Positions 8,706 through 15,007 of a stretch of 62,587 bases of DNA are shown here, one piece after another (position 1 is the first letter of the stretch; every line of letters begins with the position of its first letter). Source of the stretch: 2-02-FULL-49-11 sp040757655 (GTDB taxonomy: Bacteria > Patescibacteriota > Patescibacteriia > 2-02-FULL-49-11). The notes under the pieces are model-generated. The model saw only the letters and a list, made by a program, of their open reading frames with translations, was not told the DNA's origin and made no database searches. Made by a program: the position numbers and the translations under genes. The stretch is taken from the NCBI GenBank assembly GCA_040757655.1, contig JBFLWV010000010.1, positions 1-62,587 of the forward strand. Reading direction: 5' to 3'.

Positions 8706-9830
8706 TCATCCAATCTCTCTCATCGCCAATCCTATGGCGACCGCAAACCGTGGTCCGAGCTCTTCGAGCGCGGGACGAAGTTCTGTCGGATAAATCACCC
8801 GCGCCCAGGGATCACCCACAAATACTTTAATCGCGAGCAGACGCGAAAGATAATCAGAAAGGCCGGGGAGGAATGCAGACCCTCCCGTGAGAATAATCTT
8901 TGACACATGCCCTATGCCCTCTTGAGAACGGTAGAGATCAAAGCAATATTTCAATTCATTGATGATAGGGTTAATACTTGTCTCAATGGTCTTTAAGATT
9001 CCACCATCGCCTTGGCCGGTAAAACCGATGTCCCGTTTAAACTGTTCTGCGCGCATAGTATCCACCCCCAAGCTCCCTGCAATCATTTTGGTAATGGAAG
9101 TACCTCCCACATCCACACTCCTATTCAAAAGTGGTATCCCCTTTTCGACAATAATGATATTTGAGGTGAGCGCCCCAATGTCAACGATCATGATAGCGTT
9201 AGGGTCATTCCCCACGAGCGACCGCTCAAGCGCAAAAGATTCTGTCTCCAGCCCCACCAGTTCCAACCCTGCTTCTTTAAAGAGCGCCACATAGCGTTCA
9301 ACTAAATTCTTAGGAGCTGCGGTAAGAAGAACTCTCACACTCCCTTGCTTTTCCTCGGGCTTTTGCGGCGTCTCCTTTTCTGGAGACGCGGGTACCTTTG
9401 ATGCCGCCGGTGAAAGAAGGTGAGAAGGCGAGGGCGGGTTGCTTCCTTCCGGTAACATTTTCCAATCAATAACCATTTCATCAATTGGAAGCGGTACGAT
9501 CTTCTTCGCTTCCCACTGTACGGCTTGCGCAAGGTCCTTTTTCGACATCTGTGGAAGACTCATAATAGAGCTAAAGACCGAGAAGTTTGGAAGGGCGGAT
9601 ACTGTTTTTTTCGTGGTGGTCTTTGCCTTCTCCAGCACTGCGTGAAGAAGGCCAATAACCTGTTTCCTCATCTCCTCGGAGCTCGCCTTCACAAGGTCAG
9701 TGGATTGCTCCACAAACCCATACGTGAATAAACGCGCCCGGCCATGTTCATTGCTCAATTCCACTACTTTAATATTCGCAGAGCTTATATCGACGCCCAA
9801 ATAATGTTCTCGGCTCGCAAAGAATCCCAT
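8706..9830 (-). CDS. pilM: Type IV pilus actin-like ATPase PilM
   Basis: A 374-residue actin-fold protein of the PilM/FtsA type, first gene of the pilus operon. The phosphate-1 motif GVDISSANIKVVEL is at residues 10-23 and the later motifs MIVDIGALTSNIII and ILTGGSAFLPGL are clear. An insertion rich in Pro/Ser/Lys lies at about 130-165. PilM binds the DVNLLP tail of PilN inside the cell. A good promoter lies 95-125 bp upstream. A GGGGGAGG stretch occurs 15 nt before the ATG, farther than a normal ribosome binding site. Confidence 0.95.
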   Translation of the reverse strand: MGFFASREHYLGVDISSANIKVVELSNEHGRARLFTYGFVEQSTDLVKASSEEMRKQVIGLLHAVLEKAKTTTKKTVSALPNFSVFSSIMSLPQMSKKDLAQAVQWEAKKIVPLPIDEMVIDWKMLPEGSNPPSPSHLLSPAASKVPASPEKETPQKPEEKQGSVRVLLTAAPKNLVERYVALFKEAGLELVGLETESFALERSLVGNDPNAIMIVDIGALTSNIIIVEKGIPLLNRSVDVGGTSITKMIAGSLGVDTMRAEQFKRDIGFTGQGDGGILKTIETSINPIINELKYCFDLYRSQEGIGHVSKIILTGGSAFLPGLSDYLSRLLAIKVFVGDPWARVIYPTELRPALEELGPRFAVAIGLAMREIG

Positions 9831-9923
9831 ATGACAAATATGAATCCTCCCCCTGTCGCGTACGGCAGGCTCACTGGAAATGTATGAAAAAAGTATGTGT
9901 ACCTTAAGAATTTATACATCCAA

Positions 9924-9953
9924 ATTATAGCACAAATTGCTCTCTGTGTCTAA
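9924..9953 (-). promoter_or_regulatory. Predicted promoter of the pilus operon
   Basis: On the minus strand, TTAGAC (9953-9948) and TATAAT (9929-9924) are 18 bp apart, with an extended -10 TGC before TATAAT. Transcription would start near 9917, leaving a leader of about 87 nt before pilM. Confidence 0.6.
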
Positions 9954-9990
9954 AAAGGGATTGGTACGTGCTCACTGATTGTGACTCAGG

Positions 9991-10080
9991 AAGCGAGGGA
10001 ATCGCGATTTTTGAGGGCTCTCATCGTCCCGCGTGAGAATCGCGGCCCGAAAAAATCGTCGTACCCTGAGCGTATTGCCG
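9991..10080 (+). repeat. Dispersed repeat A, copy 2
   Basis: A 90-bp partial copy, in direct orientation to 13422-13560. The core hairpin CGCGATT...AATCGCG is kept. It lies in the divergent pilM/clpC spacer (9831-10146). Confidence 0.8.
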
Positions 10081-10111
10081 CGATGGAGATGGTCAGTGAG
10101 CATTTACGGGA

Positions 10112-10139
10112 TTGACTTATTCAAAAAAAACATCATAAT
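10112..10139 (+). promoter_or_regulatory. Predicted clpC promoter (leaderless)
   Basis: TTGACT (10112-10117) and CATAAT (10134-10139) are 16 bp apart. The start of transcription, 6-8 bases after the -10, would fall at or next to the ATG at 10147, and no Shine-Dalgarno is present. Confidence 0.55.
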
Positions 10140-10146
10140 AAGACCT

Positions 10147-12636
10147 ATGAGAGAAGACTCTATCCTCAATAAATTTACGTCGCACTATCAACACGTGATA
10201 AGCATAGCACATCGCTTTGCGATGCATGCCCATACTCCCACCATCGAACCCATCCATATTTTATGGGGGTTGGCCAGTGAAGCCGGCTCGCTCGCGCATG
10301 AAATTCTCCAAAAAGCAGGTCTTCCCACTCCCTCTCTTCCGCAAGAAGAGATAAAAAATGTGACAGGATCTGTCTTTGCCCTCCCTCTTACCGACACGGT
10401 AAAAACGCTTATAAAAAAATCAGTGCTTGCCGCTTCCCATTATCGCCATAAATACATCGGCACAGAACACCTCCTCTTAGGGCTTCTCAATGTGAGAGAT
10501 GCACGGGTCGAACGTGCCCTGCAGGAACATCACATTGATCTACGCCTGCTTAAAAAACAGGCAGTACTCGTCATGAAGTCTACCTCAAGGTTTCCTGACC
10601 TCACCCACGTAATCACCCATGATGAAATAGAAGAGGAGGAAGATATCCGAACCCACGCACCGAAGACAAAAACGCCCGCGCTTGATTTTTTTGCGAACGA
10701 GCTCACCTCTGACGCGACGCAGGCGCGCCTCGACCCAGTCGTGGGCCGCGCGAGAGAAATCAATCGCATCATCCACATCCTCTCCCGTAAGACAAAAAAT
10801 AACCCCATTCTCCTCGGTGATCCGGGAGTTGGGAAAACGGCGATTGTCGAAGGCCTTGCCAAGCGTATCGGGGAAGGTAAGGTGCCAGACTTGCTCCTGC
10901 GCAAACGCATTTATAGCCTTGACCTGACGCTCCTCGTTGCGGGCACCATGTACCGCGGCGAGTTTGAATCGCGCATCAAACAGGTACTCGATGAAGTGCG
11001 CGCAGACCCCAATATCATCCTCTTTATTGATGAGATCCATAATATCATTGGCGCTGGGTCTGCCTCGGGATCGCTTGATGTGGCCAATATTTTGAAACCG
11101 GCGCTCGCACGAGGAGAAATACACTGTATCGGCGCGACGACCTATGAGGAATACAAACAGCACCTCGAAACTGACCCAGCCCTTGAACGCCGCTTCCAGG
11201 CGATACAGGTGAACGAGCCTTCAGTGGAGGAAGCCATAGAAATCCTCAAAGGGGTGAAAGCGTCGTACGAAGCGCATCACCACGTGAGTGTGGAGGACGA
11301 TGCGCTTGTTGCGGCGGCTCAACTTTCCGCACAATACTTGCCTGAAAAACGCCTCCCTGACAAAGCAATTGACTTGATTGATGAAGCGGCTGCCATGAAA
11401 CGTGTGCGCAGTCCAGGAAGCTCCTCCTTACGCGAACTGCGGAATAAAGAATCTGCACTCGAAAAGGTAAAGAGAGAAAAGGAAGAAGCGGTAAGAAAGG
11501 AAAATTTTCCCCTCGCTTTGAAGAAGAAAGAGGAGGAGAGAGCCCTTGCTGCCGCCATTGCGGAATTGCATAAAAATGAGCGGGAATACGAATCAGACGT
11601 CACGCGCTATGGGAACGTAAACCGAGACGACATTATCCATGTGCTTTCAGATATCACTGGCATCCCTTTAGGGAAAATTGAGGAGGAAGAGCGTGGGCAT
11701 TTGGTAAACTTGGAAACACTTCTCCGTGAAAGGATTATCGGCCAGGAAGAAGTGCTCCATGAACTCGCAAGCTTTATCAGGCGTTCGCGCGCAGGGCTTG
11801 CGGGCGACACACGTCCTTTAGGTTCGTTTATGTTCCTCGGACCCTCGGGGGTGGGTAAAACAGAAACAGCAAAAGTGCTCGCGGAAGTCATGTCCCACGA
11901 CCCCCAAGCCTTCATCCGCTTCGACATGTCAGAATTCAGCGAGAGTTTTAATATCTCAAAACTCATCGGCGCGCCTGCAGGATATGTGGGATACCGGGAA
12001 GGCGGAAAACTTACCGAACTCGTCAGGCGCAAACCCTTCTCAGTTATCCTCTTTGATGAAATCGAAAAAGCGCACCCTGATGTGTTTAATCTCTTCCTCT
12101 CTATCCTCGATGAAGGATTTGTTATGGACGCGGCGGGGCGGCGAGTGAATTTCCGTAATACTATCATTATCATGACTTCCAATATTGGACTCTCCTCCTT
12201 TAACGCAAGCGCGGCGTTGGGATTCTCATCTTCAGGTAATAAGGGCGGAGGATGGGAACAAACAAAATTACAAGTTATGGGCGAACTGCAGGAGCGGTTC
12301 CACGCGGAATTCTTAAACCGCATTGACCGCATCCTGATCTTCCGTCCCCTCACCATTGCGTCACTTACCTTAATCACAGAACAACAACTCCGCCAACTCC
12401 AGGCACAGTTAGCAAAACAATCCATTGTGCTGGAGTGGAATAAAAAGGGAGTCGATCTTATCACGAAGCTTTCCCAGAGTCCGACTGAGGGCGCAAGAAA
12501 AATATCTCGGGTTTTGAGGAAGGAGGTGGAAGATCCTGTGACTGATCTTCTGCTTACGCACAAAGTAAACGCCGGCGCAGTGATTCGCGTAGGGGTACGA
12601 AAAAACACTATCGTTATTGTGAACTCAAAAAAATAA
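10147..12636 (+). CDS. clpC: ATP-dependent Clp protease ATPase subunit ClpC
   Basis: An 829-residue class I Clp/Hsp100 unfoldase that would feed proteins to ClpP. Two Clp_N repeats occupy about residues 1-140. The first AAA+ domain has Walker A GDPGVGKT (224-231) and Walker B IILFIDEIH. A coiled-coil middle domain follows at about 430-480, then the second AAA+ domain with Walker A GPSGVGKT (565-572) and Walker B SVILFDEIEKAH, then a ClpB-D2-like small domain. The frame stays open 38 codons upstream, but that part is repeat A sequence, so I chose ATG 10147, right behind a -10 box. comF follows after 9 bp. Confidence 0.95.
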   Translation: MREDSILNKFTSHYQHVISIAHRFAMHAHTPTIEPIHILWGLASEAGSLAHEILQKAGLPTPSLPQEEIKNVTGSVFALPLTDTVKTLIKKSVLAASHYRHKYIGTEHLLLGLLNVRDARVERALQEHHIDLRLLKKQAVLVMKSTSRFPDLTHVITHDEIEEEEDIRTHAPKTKTPALDFFANELTSDATQARLDPVVGRAREINRIIHILSRKTKNNPILLGDPGVGKTAIVEGLAKRIGEGKVPDLLLRKRIYSLDLTLLVAGTMYRGEFESRIKQVLDEVRADPNIILFIDEIHNIIGAGSASGSLDVANILKPALARGEIHCIGATTYEEYKQHLETDPALERRFQAIQVNEPSVEEAIEILKGVKASYEAHHHVSVEDDALVAAAQLSAQYLPEKRLPDKAIDLIDEAAAMKRVRSPGSSSLRELRNKESALEKVKREKEEAVRKENFPLALKKKEEERALAAAIAELHKNEREYESDVTRYGNVNRDDIIHVLSDITGIPLGKIEEEERGHLVNLETLLRERIIGQEEVLHELASFIRRSRAGLAGDTRPLGSFMFLGPSGVGKTETAKVLAEVMSHDPQAFIRFDMSEFSESFNISKLIGAPAGYVGYREGGKLTELVRRKPFSVILFDEIEKAHPDVFNLFLSILDEGFVMDAAGRRVNFRNTIIIMTSNIGLSSFNASAALGFSSSGNKGGGWEQTKLQVMGELQERFHAEFLNRIDRILIFRPLTIASLTLITEQQLRQLQAQLAKQSIVLEWNKKGVDLITKLSQSPTEGARKISRVLRKEVEDPVTDLLLTHKVNAGAVIRVGVRKNTIVIVNSKK

Positions 12637-12645
12637 ATTCTCTTT

Positions 12646-13413
12646 GTGTCGATTGACAACCGCTCACTGCTCCGACATCTCACTTCCTTGAGTAAATCTT
12701 TTGCCTCTACGGCACTCAACCTCATCACTCCCCGCGAATGTTTCCACTGCGGGAGGGTGGGGGCGTGGCTCTGTGAGCGATGCACGGCGTCTTTCCCGCT
12801 TCTTCATCCCATTCCCTGTCCTCTCTGCCGGCGACCTACCACGCGAGGCAGCGCTCATAGTCAGTGCAGAAAAAAGTTGGGGCTGGAGGGATGCTTGTTG
12901 GCTGCCGATCTGTCCAATCGGATGTTGGAGCAACTGCTCTATGGGCTTAAATACCATGGGCTCCAATCAGCTGCCATGCTATGTGCACGCCTCCTTGCGC
13001 GCGTGCTCTCTGAATATACTCCACTCTCCGGACTCGCAGACCGCAACGCTGCAGTCCTCTGCCCTATTCCGCTCCATCCACAGCGTGCGCGGGAACGCGG
13101 CTATAACCAGGCAGACTTGATTAGTAACGCGCTCTCGTATGAACTCTCGCTTCCCACCAGAGCGCTCCTCACGCGCACGCGTGCGACCAGAGACCAAGTG
13201 AAATTAAACCGTGCGCAGCGGCTCCAGAACCTTACAGGCGCATTTGAGCCATATAAAAACGCAACACTGCAGGAAGAGGTGGTGTTTCTTGTTGACGACG
13301 TCGTTACCAGCGGTGCAACTATGCACGCGGCAGCATCCGCGCTGCGGACGCAATGGCCGCACCTCACCATCTGGGGGCTCGCAGTAGCCTACCACGCACG
13401 TATTGAAAAGTAA
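12646..13413 (+). CDS. comF: ComF family phosphoribosyltransferase-like protein
   Basis: A 255-residue ComF/GntX family protein, needed for DNA uptake in naturally competent bacteria. An N-terminal zinc ribbon has paired cysteines (CFHC, CERC, CPLC). The C-terminal PRTase fold has the PRPP loop VFLVDDVVTSGATM and the upstream signature RARERGYNQAD. The GTG start at 12646 lies 9 bp after clpC, so the two are probably co-transcribed. Together with the type IV pilus it points to a DNA-uptake capacity, which is inference. Confidence 0.92.
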   Translation: MSIDNRSLLRHLTSLSKSFASTALNLITPRECFHCGRVGAWLCERCTASFPLLHPIPCPLCRRPTTRGSAHSQCRKKLGLEGCLLAADLSNRMLEQLLYGLKYHGLQSAAMLCARLLARVLSEYTPLSGLADRNAAVLCPIPLHPQRARERGYNQADLISNALSYELSLPTRALLTRTRATRDQVKLNRAQRLQNLTGAFEPYKNATLQEEVVFLVDDVVTSGATMHAAASALRTQWPHLTIWGLAVAYHARIEK

Positions 13414-13421
13414 CCATTCAG

Positions 13422-13560
13422 TGTTTCCCGGAACGCGAAGAGAATCGCGATTTTTGAGGGCTCTCATCGTCCCGCGTGAGAATCGCGGAGAAGAAAAAAC
13501 GTCGTACGCTGAGCGTTCTGCCGTTGATAGGGGAAATGTTTGGGAAGAGGTGAATACTTA
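13422..13560 (+). repeat. Dispersed repeat A, copy 3
   Basis: A full-length 139-bp copy starting 8 bp after comF, nearly identical to the inverted copy at 1010-1149 and including the CGCGATT...AATCGCG hairpin. It may act as the 3' structure of the clpC-comF transcript. Confidence 0.85.
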
Positions 13561-13572
13561 CATTGAAAAAAC

Positions 13573-13601
13573 TTGATAATTCTGGTCATTTCTCGTATCC
13601 T
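13573..13601 (+). promoter_or_regulatory. Possible promoter for the tRNA-Ser region
   Basis: TTGATA (13573-13578) and TATCCT (13596-13601) with a 17-bp spacer lie about 70 bp upstream of tRNA-Ser(GCT). The -10 is a weak match. Confidence 0.4.
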
Positions 13602-13622
13602 TCACTCATGGGAAGATATTAA

Positions 13623-13660
13623 GGAGAGGTGGCTGATCCAGCGTAGCAGGACCCAATCCG
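13623..13660 (+). pseudogene. Decayed 5' fragment of a serine tRNA
   Basis: The sequence opens with GGAGAGGTGGCTGA, the usual acceptor/D-arm start of a bacterial tRNA-Ser, then loses similarity before the anticodon arm. It lies 10 bp before the intact tRNA-Ser(GCT). Confidence 0.45.
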
Positions 13661-13669
13661 CACTTTTAT

Positions 13670-13756
13670 GGAAGGGTGGCTGAGTGGCCGAAAGCGGCGC
13701 CGTGCTAAGGCGTTAGGGATGAAAGTCCCTCGTGAGTTCGAATCTCACCCCTTCCG
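13670..13756 (+). tRNA. tRNA-Ser (anticodon GCT)
   Basis: An 87-nt class II tRNA. The acceptor GGAAGGG pairs with CCCTTCC (13749-13755). The D arm is GCTGAGTGGCCGAAAGC. The anticodon loop GTGCTAA gives GCT, reading AGC/AGT. The long variable arm is AGGGATGAAAGTCCCT and the T arm contains GTTCGAAT. CCA is not encoded. Confidence 0.95.
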
Positions 13757-13759
13757 AAT
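13739..13759 (+). repeat. 21-bp direct repeat at the tRNA-Ser 3' end, left copy
   Basis: The tRNA 3' end from CGAATCTCACC to CTTCCGAAT recurs exactly at 13909-13929, 170 bp downstream. This is the arrangement left by integration at a tRNA 3' end or by segmental duplication. Confidence 0.8.
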
Positions 13760-13908
13760 GAGTACAACGAATGAGGAGAGAGCGAGCCAACTGCTTGGCT
13801 CGCGTGGTGGATTCGAACGCCAGAGCGATGTGCGACGAGCTCAAGAGGCGAGGAGCGCCGCGAGGCGGTGGCTCACCCGAGGAGGCGGAAGCCGACGAGA
13901 GGTGAAGC

Positions 13909-13929
13909 CGAATCTCACCCCTTCCGAAT
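13909..13929 (+). repeat. 21-bp direct repeat, right copy (detached tRNA-Ser 3' end)
   Basis: An exact copy of 13739-13759 without an attached tRNA body. The 150 bp between the copies contain no recognisable gene but do hold a perfect 9-bp hairpin GCGAGCCAA/TTGGCTCGC at 13782-13803. Confidence 0.75.
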
Positions 13930-13955
13930 CATCAAAATCTACTCGCACAAATCCA

Positions 13956-14040
13956 GGAGGGGTCGCATAGCGGTTTAGTGCACCGGTCTTGAAAACCGGA
14001 GTACCGCAAGGTACCGTGAGTTCGAATCTCACCCCCTCCG
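13956..14040 (+). tRNA. tRNA-Ser (anticodon TGA)
   Basis: An 85-nt class II tRNA. The acceptor GGAGGGG pairs with CCCCTCC (14033-14039). The anticodon stem is CCGGT/ACCGG around loop CTTGAAA, giving TGA (reads TCA/TCG and likely others). The variable arm is GTACCGCAAGGTAC and the T arm contains GTTCGAAT. Confidence 0.95.
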
Positions 14041-14068
14041 AATAATTAACAATCTTACACATTGCTCT

Positions 14069-14554
14069 ATGCCTGATAACAACCCCGCCTTCTCCTATCC
14101 CCTCGCGTGGTCCTTCCCAGAATACCCAAAACATGAGAGGAGCGTAGTGTGGTTCATTTTCGCTCTCCTCATCGGCGGCGGTCTCTTTGCATTCGCGCTT
14201 CTTTCGGCAAACTACTTATTTGCGAGCATTATTATCTTCATCGCCCTCATCATTGCGCTCCAACACTTCCGCCGCCCCCTTACGATTGACTTTTCCATCA
14301 CGGAAGATGGCATCGCACTTGCAGGGAAACAGGTGCCCTGGAAAGACATCAAATCCTTTTGGATGATCTATGAACCGCCGGAGATAAAAATGCTCTATTT
14401 TACCTTCAAAGGATTCCGCCCAACTTTGAAAATCCCACTCATAGACCAAAACCCACTCCACATCCGCGAAGCACTGAGCCCTTATGTGGAAGAAGATCTG
14501 GAAAAAGAAAACGAATCATTTTCAGACGCGGTGGGAAGGATGTTTAAGCTCTAG
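14069..14554 (+). CDS. Conserved two-helix membrane protein with a PH-like cytoplasmic domain
   Basis: A 161-residue protein. Two closely spaced membrane helices (about 25-65) are followed by a soluble domain of short beta strands (ITEDGIALAGKQVPWKDIKSFWMIY) that looks like the bacterial PH-like/YdbT-type fold, and an acidic C-terminal helix. This organisation is common in Patescibacteria as an uncharacterised protein. It starts 28 bp after tRNA-Ser(TGA). No enzyme motif is seen and the function is unknown. Confidence 0.8.
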   Translation: MPDNNPAFSYPLAWSFPEYPKHERSVVWFIFALLIGGGLFAFALLSANYLFASIIIFIALIIALQHFRRPLTIDFSITEDGIALAGKQVPWKDIKSFWMIYEPPEIKMLYFTFKGFRPTLKIPLIDQNPLHIREALSPYVEEDLEKENESFSDAVGRMFKL

Positions 14555-14559
14555 CGAGC

Positions 14560-14650
14560 TTAAATCCCAAGTTCAAAATTCCAATGTCAAATTCGATATT
14601 TGAACTTTGGATTTTATTTGACATTTGACATTGGGATTTGGGATTTTCCA
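14560..14650. repeat. A/T-arm inverted repeat downstream of the membrane-protein gene
   Basis: The A-rich arm (AAATCCCAAGTTCAAAATTCC) and the T-rich arm (TTTGACATTGGGATTTGGGA) face each other. The same family occurs in most spacers of the minus-strand loci. Confidence 0.7.
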
Positions 14651-14656
14651 AGATGT

Positions 14657-14734
14657 GCCCTTGTCGTTCAACGGACCCCGCACGAGAGCTCACTTTGTTC
14701 GCACAGTACGGGGCAAGTAGGACACAGGATTGCG
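14657..14734 (+). pseudogene. tRNA-Arg 5' half interrupted by a 42-nt insert
   Basis: Positions 14657-14675 and 14718-14734 are identical to the first 36 nt of the intact tRNA-Arg at 14827 but are split in the D loop by 42 nt (14676-14717). The insert starts CCCCG and ends CGGGGCAAG, so it can fold. The 3' half of the tRNA is missing, so it cannot be a functional tRNA. Confidence 0.75.
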
Positions 14735-14753
14735 CCTGCCCGCCATCACTTAA

Positions 14754-14815
14754 GCCACTATAGTTCAACGGGTAGAACGCGAGATTGCGGATCTCATGAT
14801 CCAAGCCCGCCCCGC
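14754..14815 (+). pseudogene. Second degenerate tRNA-Arg-like fragment
   Basis: A D-arm-like segment TAGTTCAACGGGTAGAAC and an anticodon arm with the loop TTGCGGA identical to the intact tRNA-Arg are visible. The acceptor ends do not pair and there is no TTCGA T loop. Confidence 0.6.
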
Positions 14816-14826
14816 ATCAACACCAC

Positions 14827-14898
14827 GCCCTTGTCGTTCAACGGATAGGACACAGGATTGCGGATCCTGTAATCGAGGTTCGATTCCTCGCAAGGGCA
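14827..14898 (+). tRNA. tRNA-Arg (anticodon GCG)
   Basis: A 72-nt tRNA. The acceptor GCCCTTG pairs with CAAGGGC (14891-14897), the anticodon stem is CAGGA/TCCTG around loop TTGCGGA, and the T arm is CGAGGTTCGATTCCTCG. The anticodon is GCG for CGC/CGT codons. Most bacteria read these with an ACG tRNA modified to inosine, so GCG is unusual. Confidence 0.93.
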
Positions 14899-14940
14899 AT
14901 TGGTGCGGGGTGAAATTCCCCGCGGCGGCAATGGCACTTT

Positions 14941-14969
14941 GAAACCCTATAAATGGGTTTCGTTTTGTT
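14941..14969 (+). terminator. Intrinsic terminator after tRNA-Arg
   Basis: The perfect 7-bp stem GAAACCC (14941-14947) / GGGTTTC (14955-14961) with a 7-nt loop is followed by GTTTTGTT. A second hairpin GCGGGG/CCCCGC lies just upstream at 14905-14923. Confidence 0.7.
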
Positions 14970-14972
14970 AAG

Positions 14973-15001
14973 TTGATATTTTCTCATAAGACCATCATAC
15001 T
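14973..15001 (+). promoter_or_regulatory. Predicted recG promoter (leaderless)
   Basis: TTGATA (14973-14978) and CATACT (14996-15001) are separated by 17 bp. The expected start of transcription coincides with the recG ATG at 15008, and no ribosome binding site precedes it. Confidence 0.55.
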
Positions 15002-15007
15002 AATATC

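Noticed and set aside
11607..12785. 392-codon open frame opposite clpC
   Set aside because: It is the antisense of strongly conserved ClpC motifs with Ser/Arg-rich composition and no recognisable features.
13668..13970. 100-codon open frame through the tRNA-Ser region
   Set aside because: It covers the tRNA-Ser gene, the direct repeat and the next tRNA start; not a protein gene.
14657..14815. Two further functional arginine tRNAs
   Set aside because: Both lack a pairable acceptor stem and a T arm.
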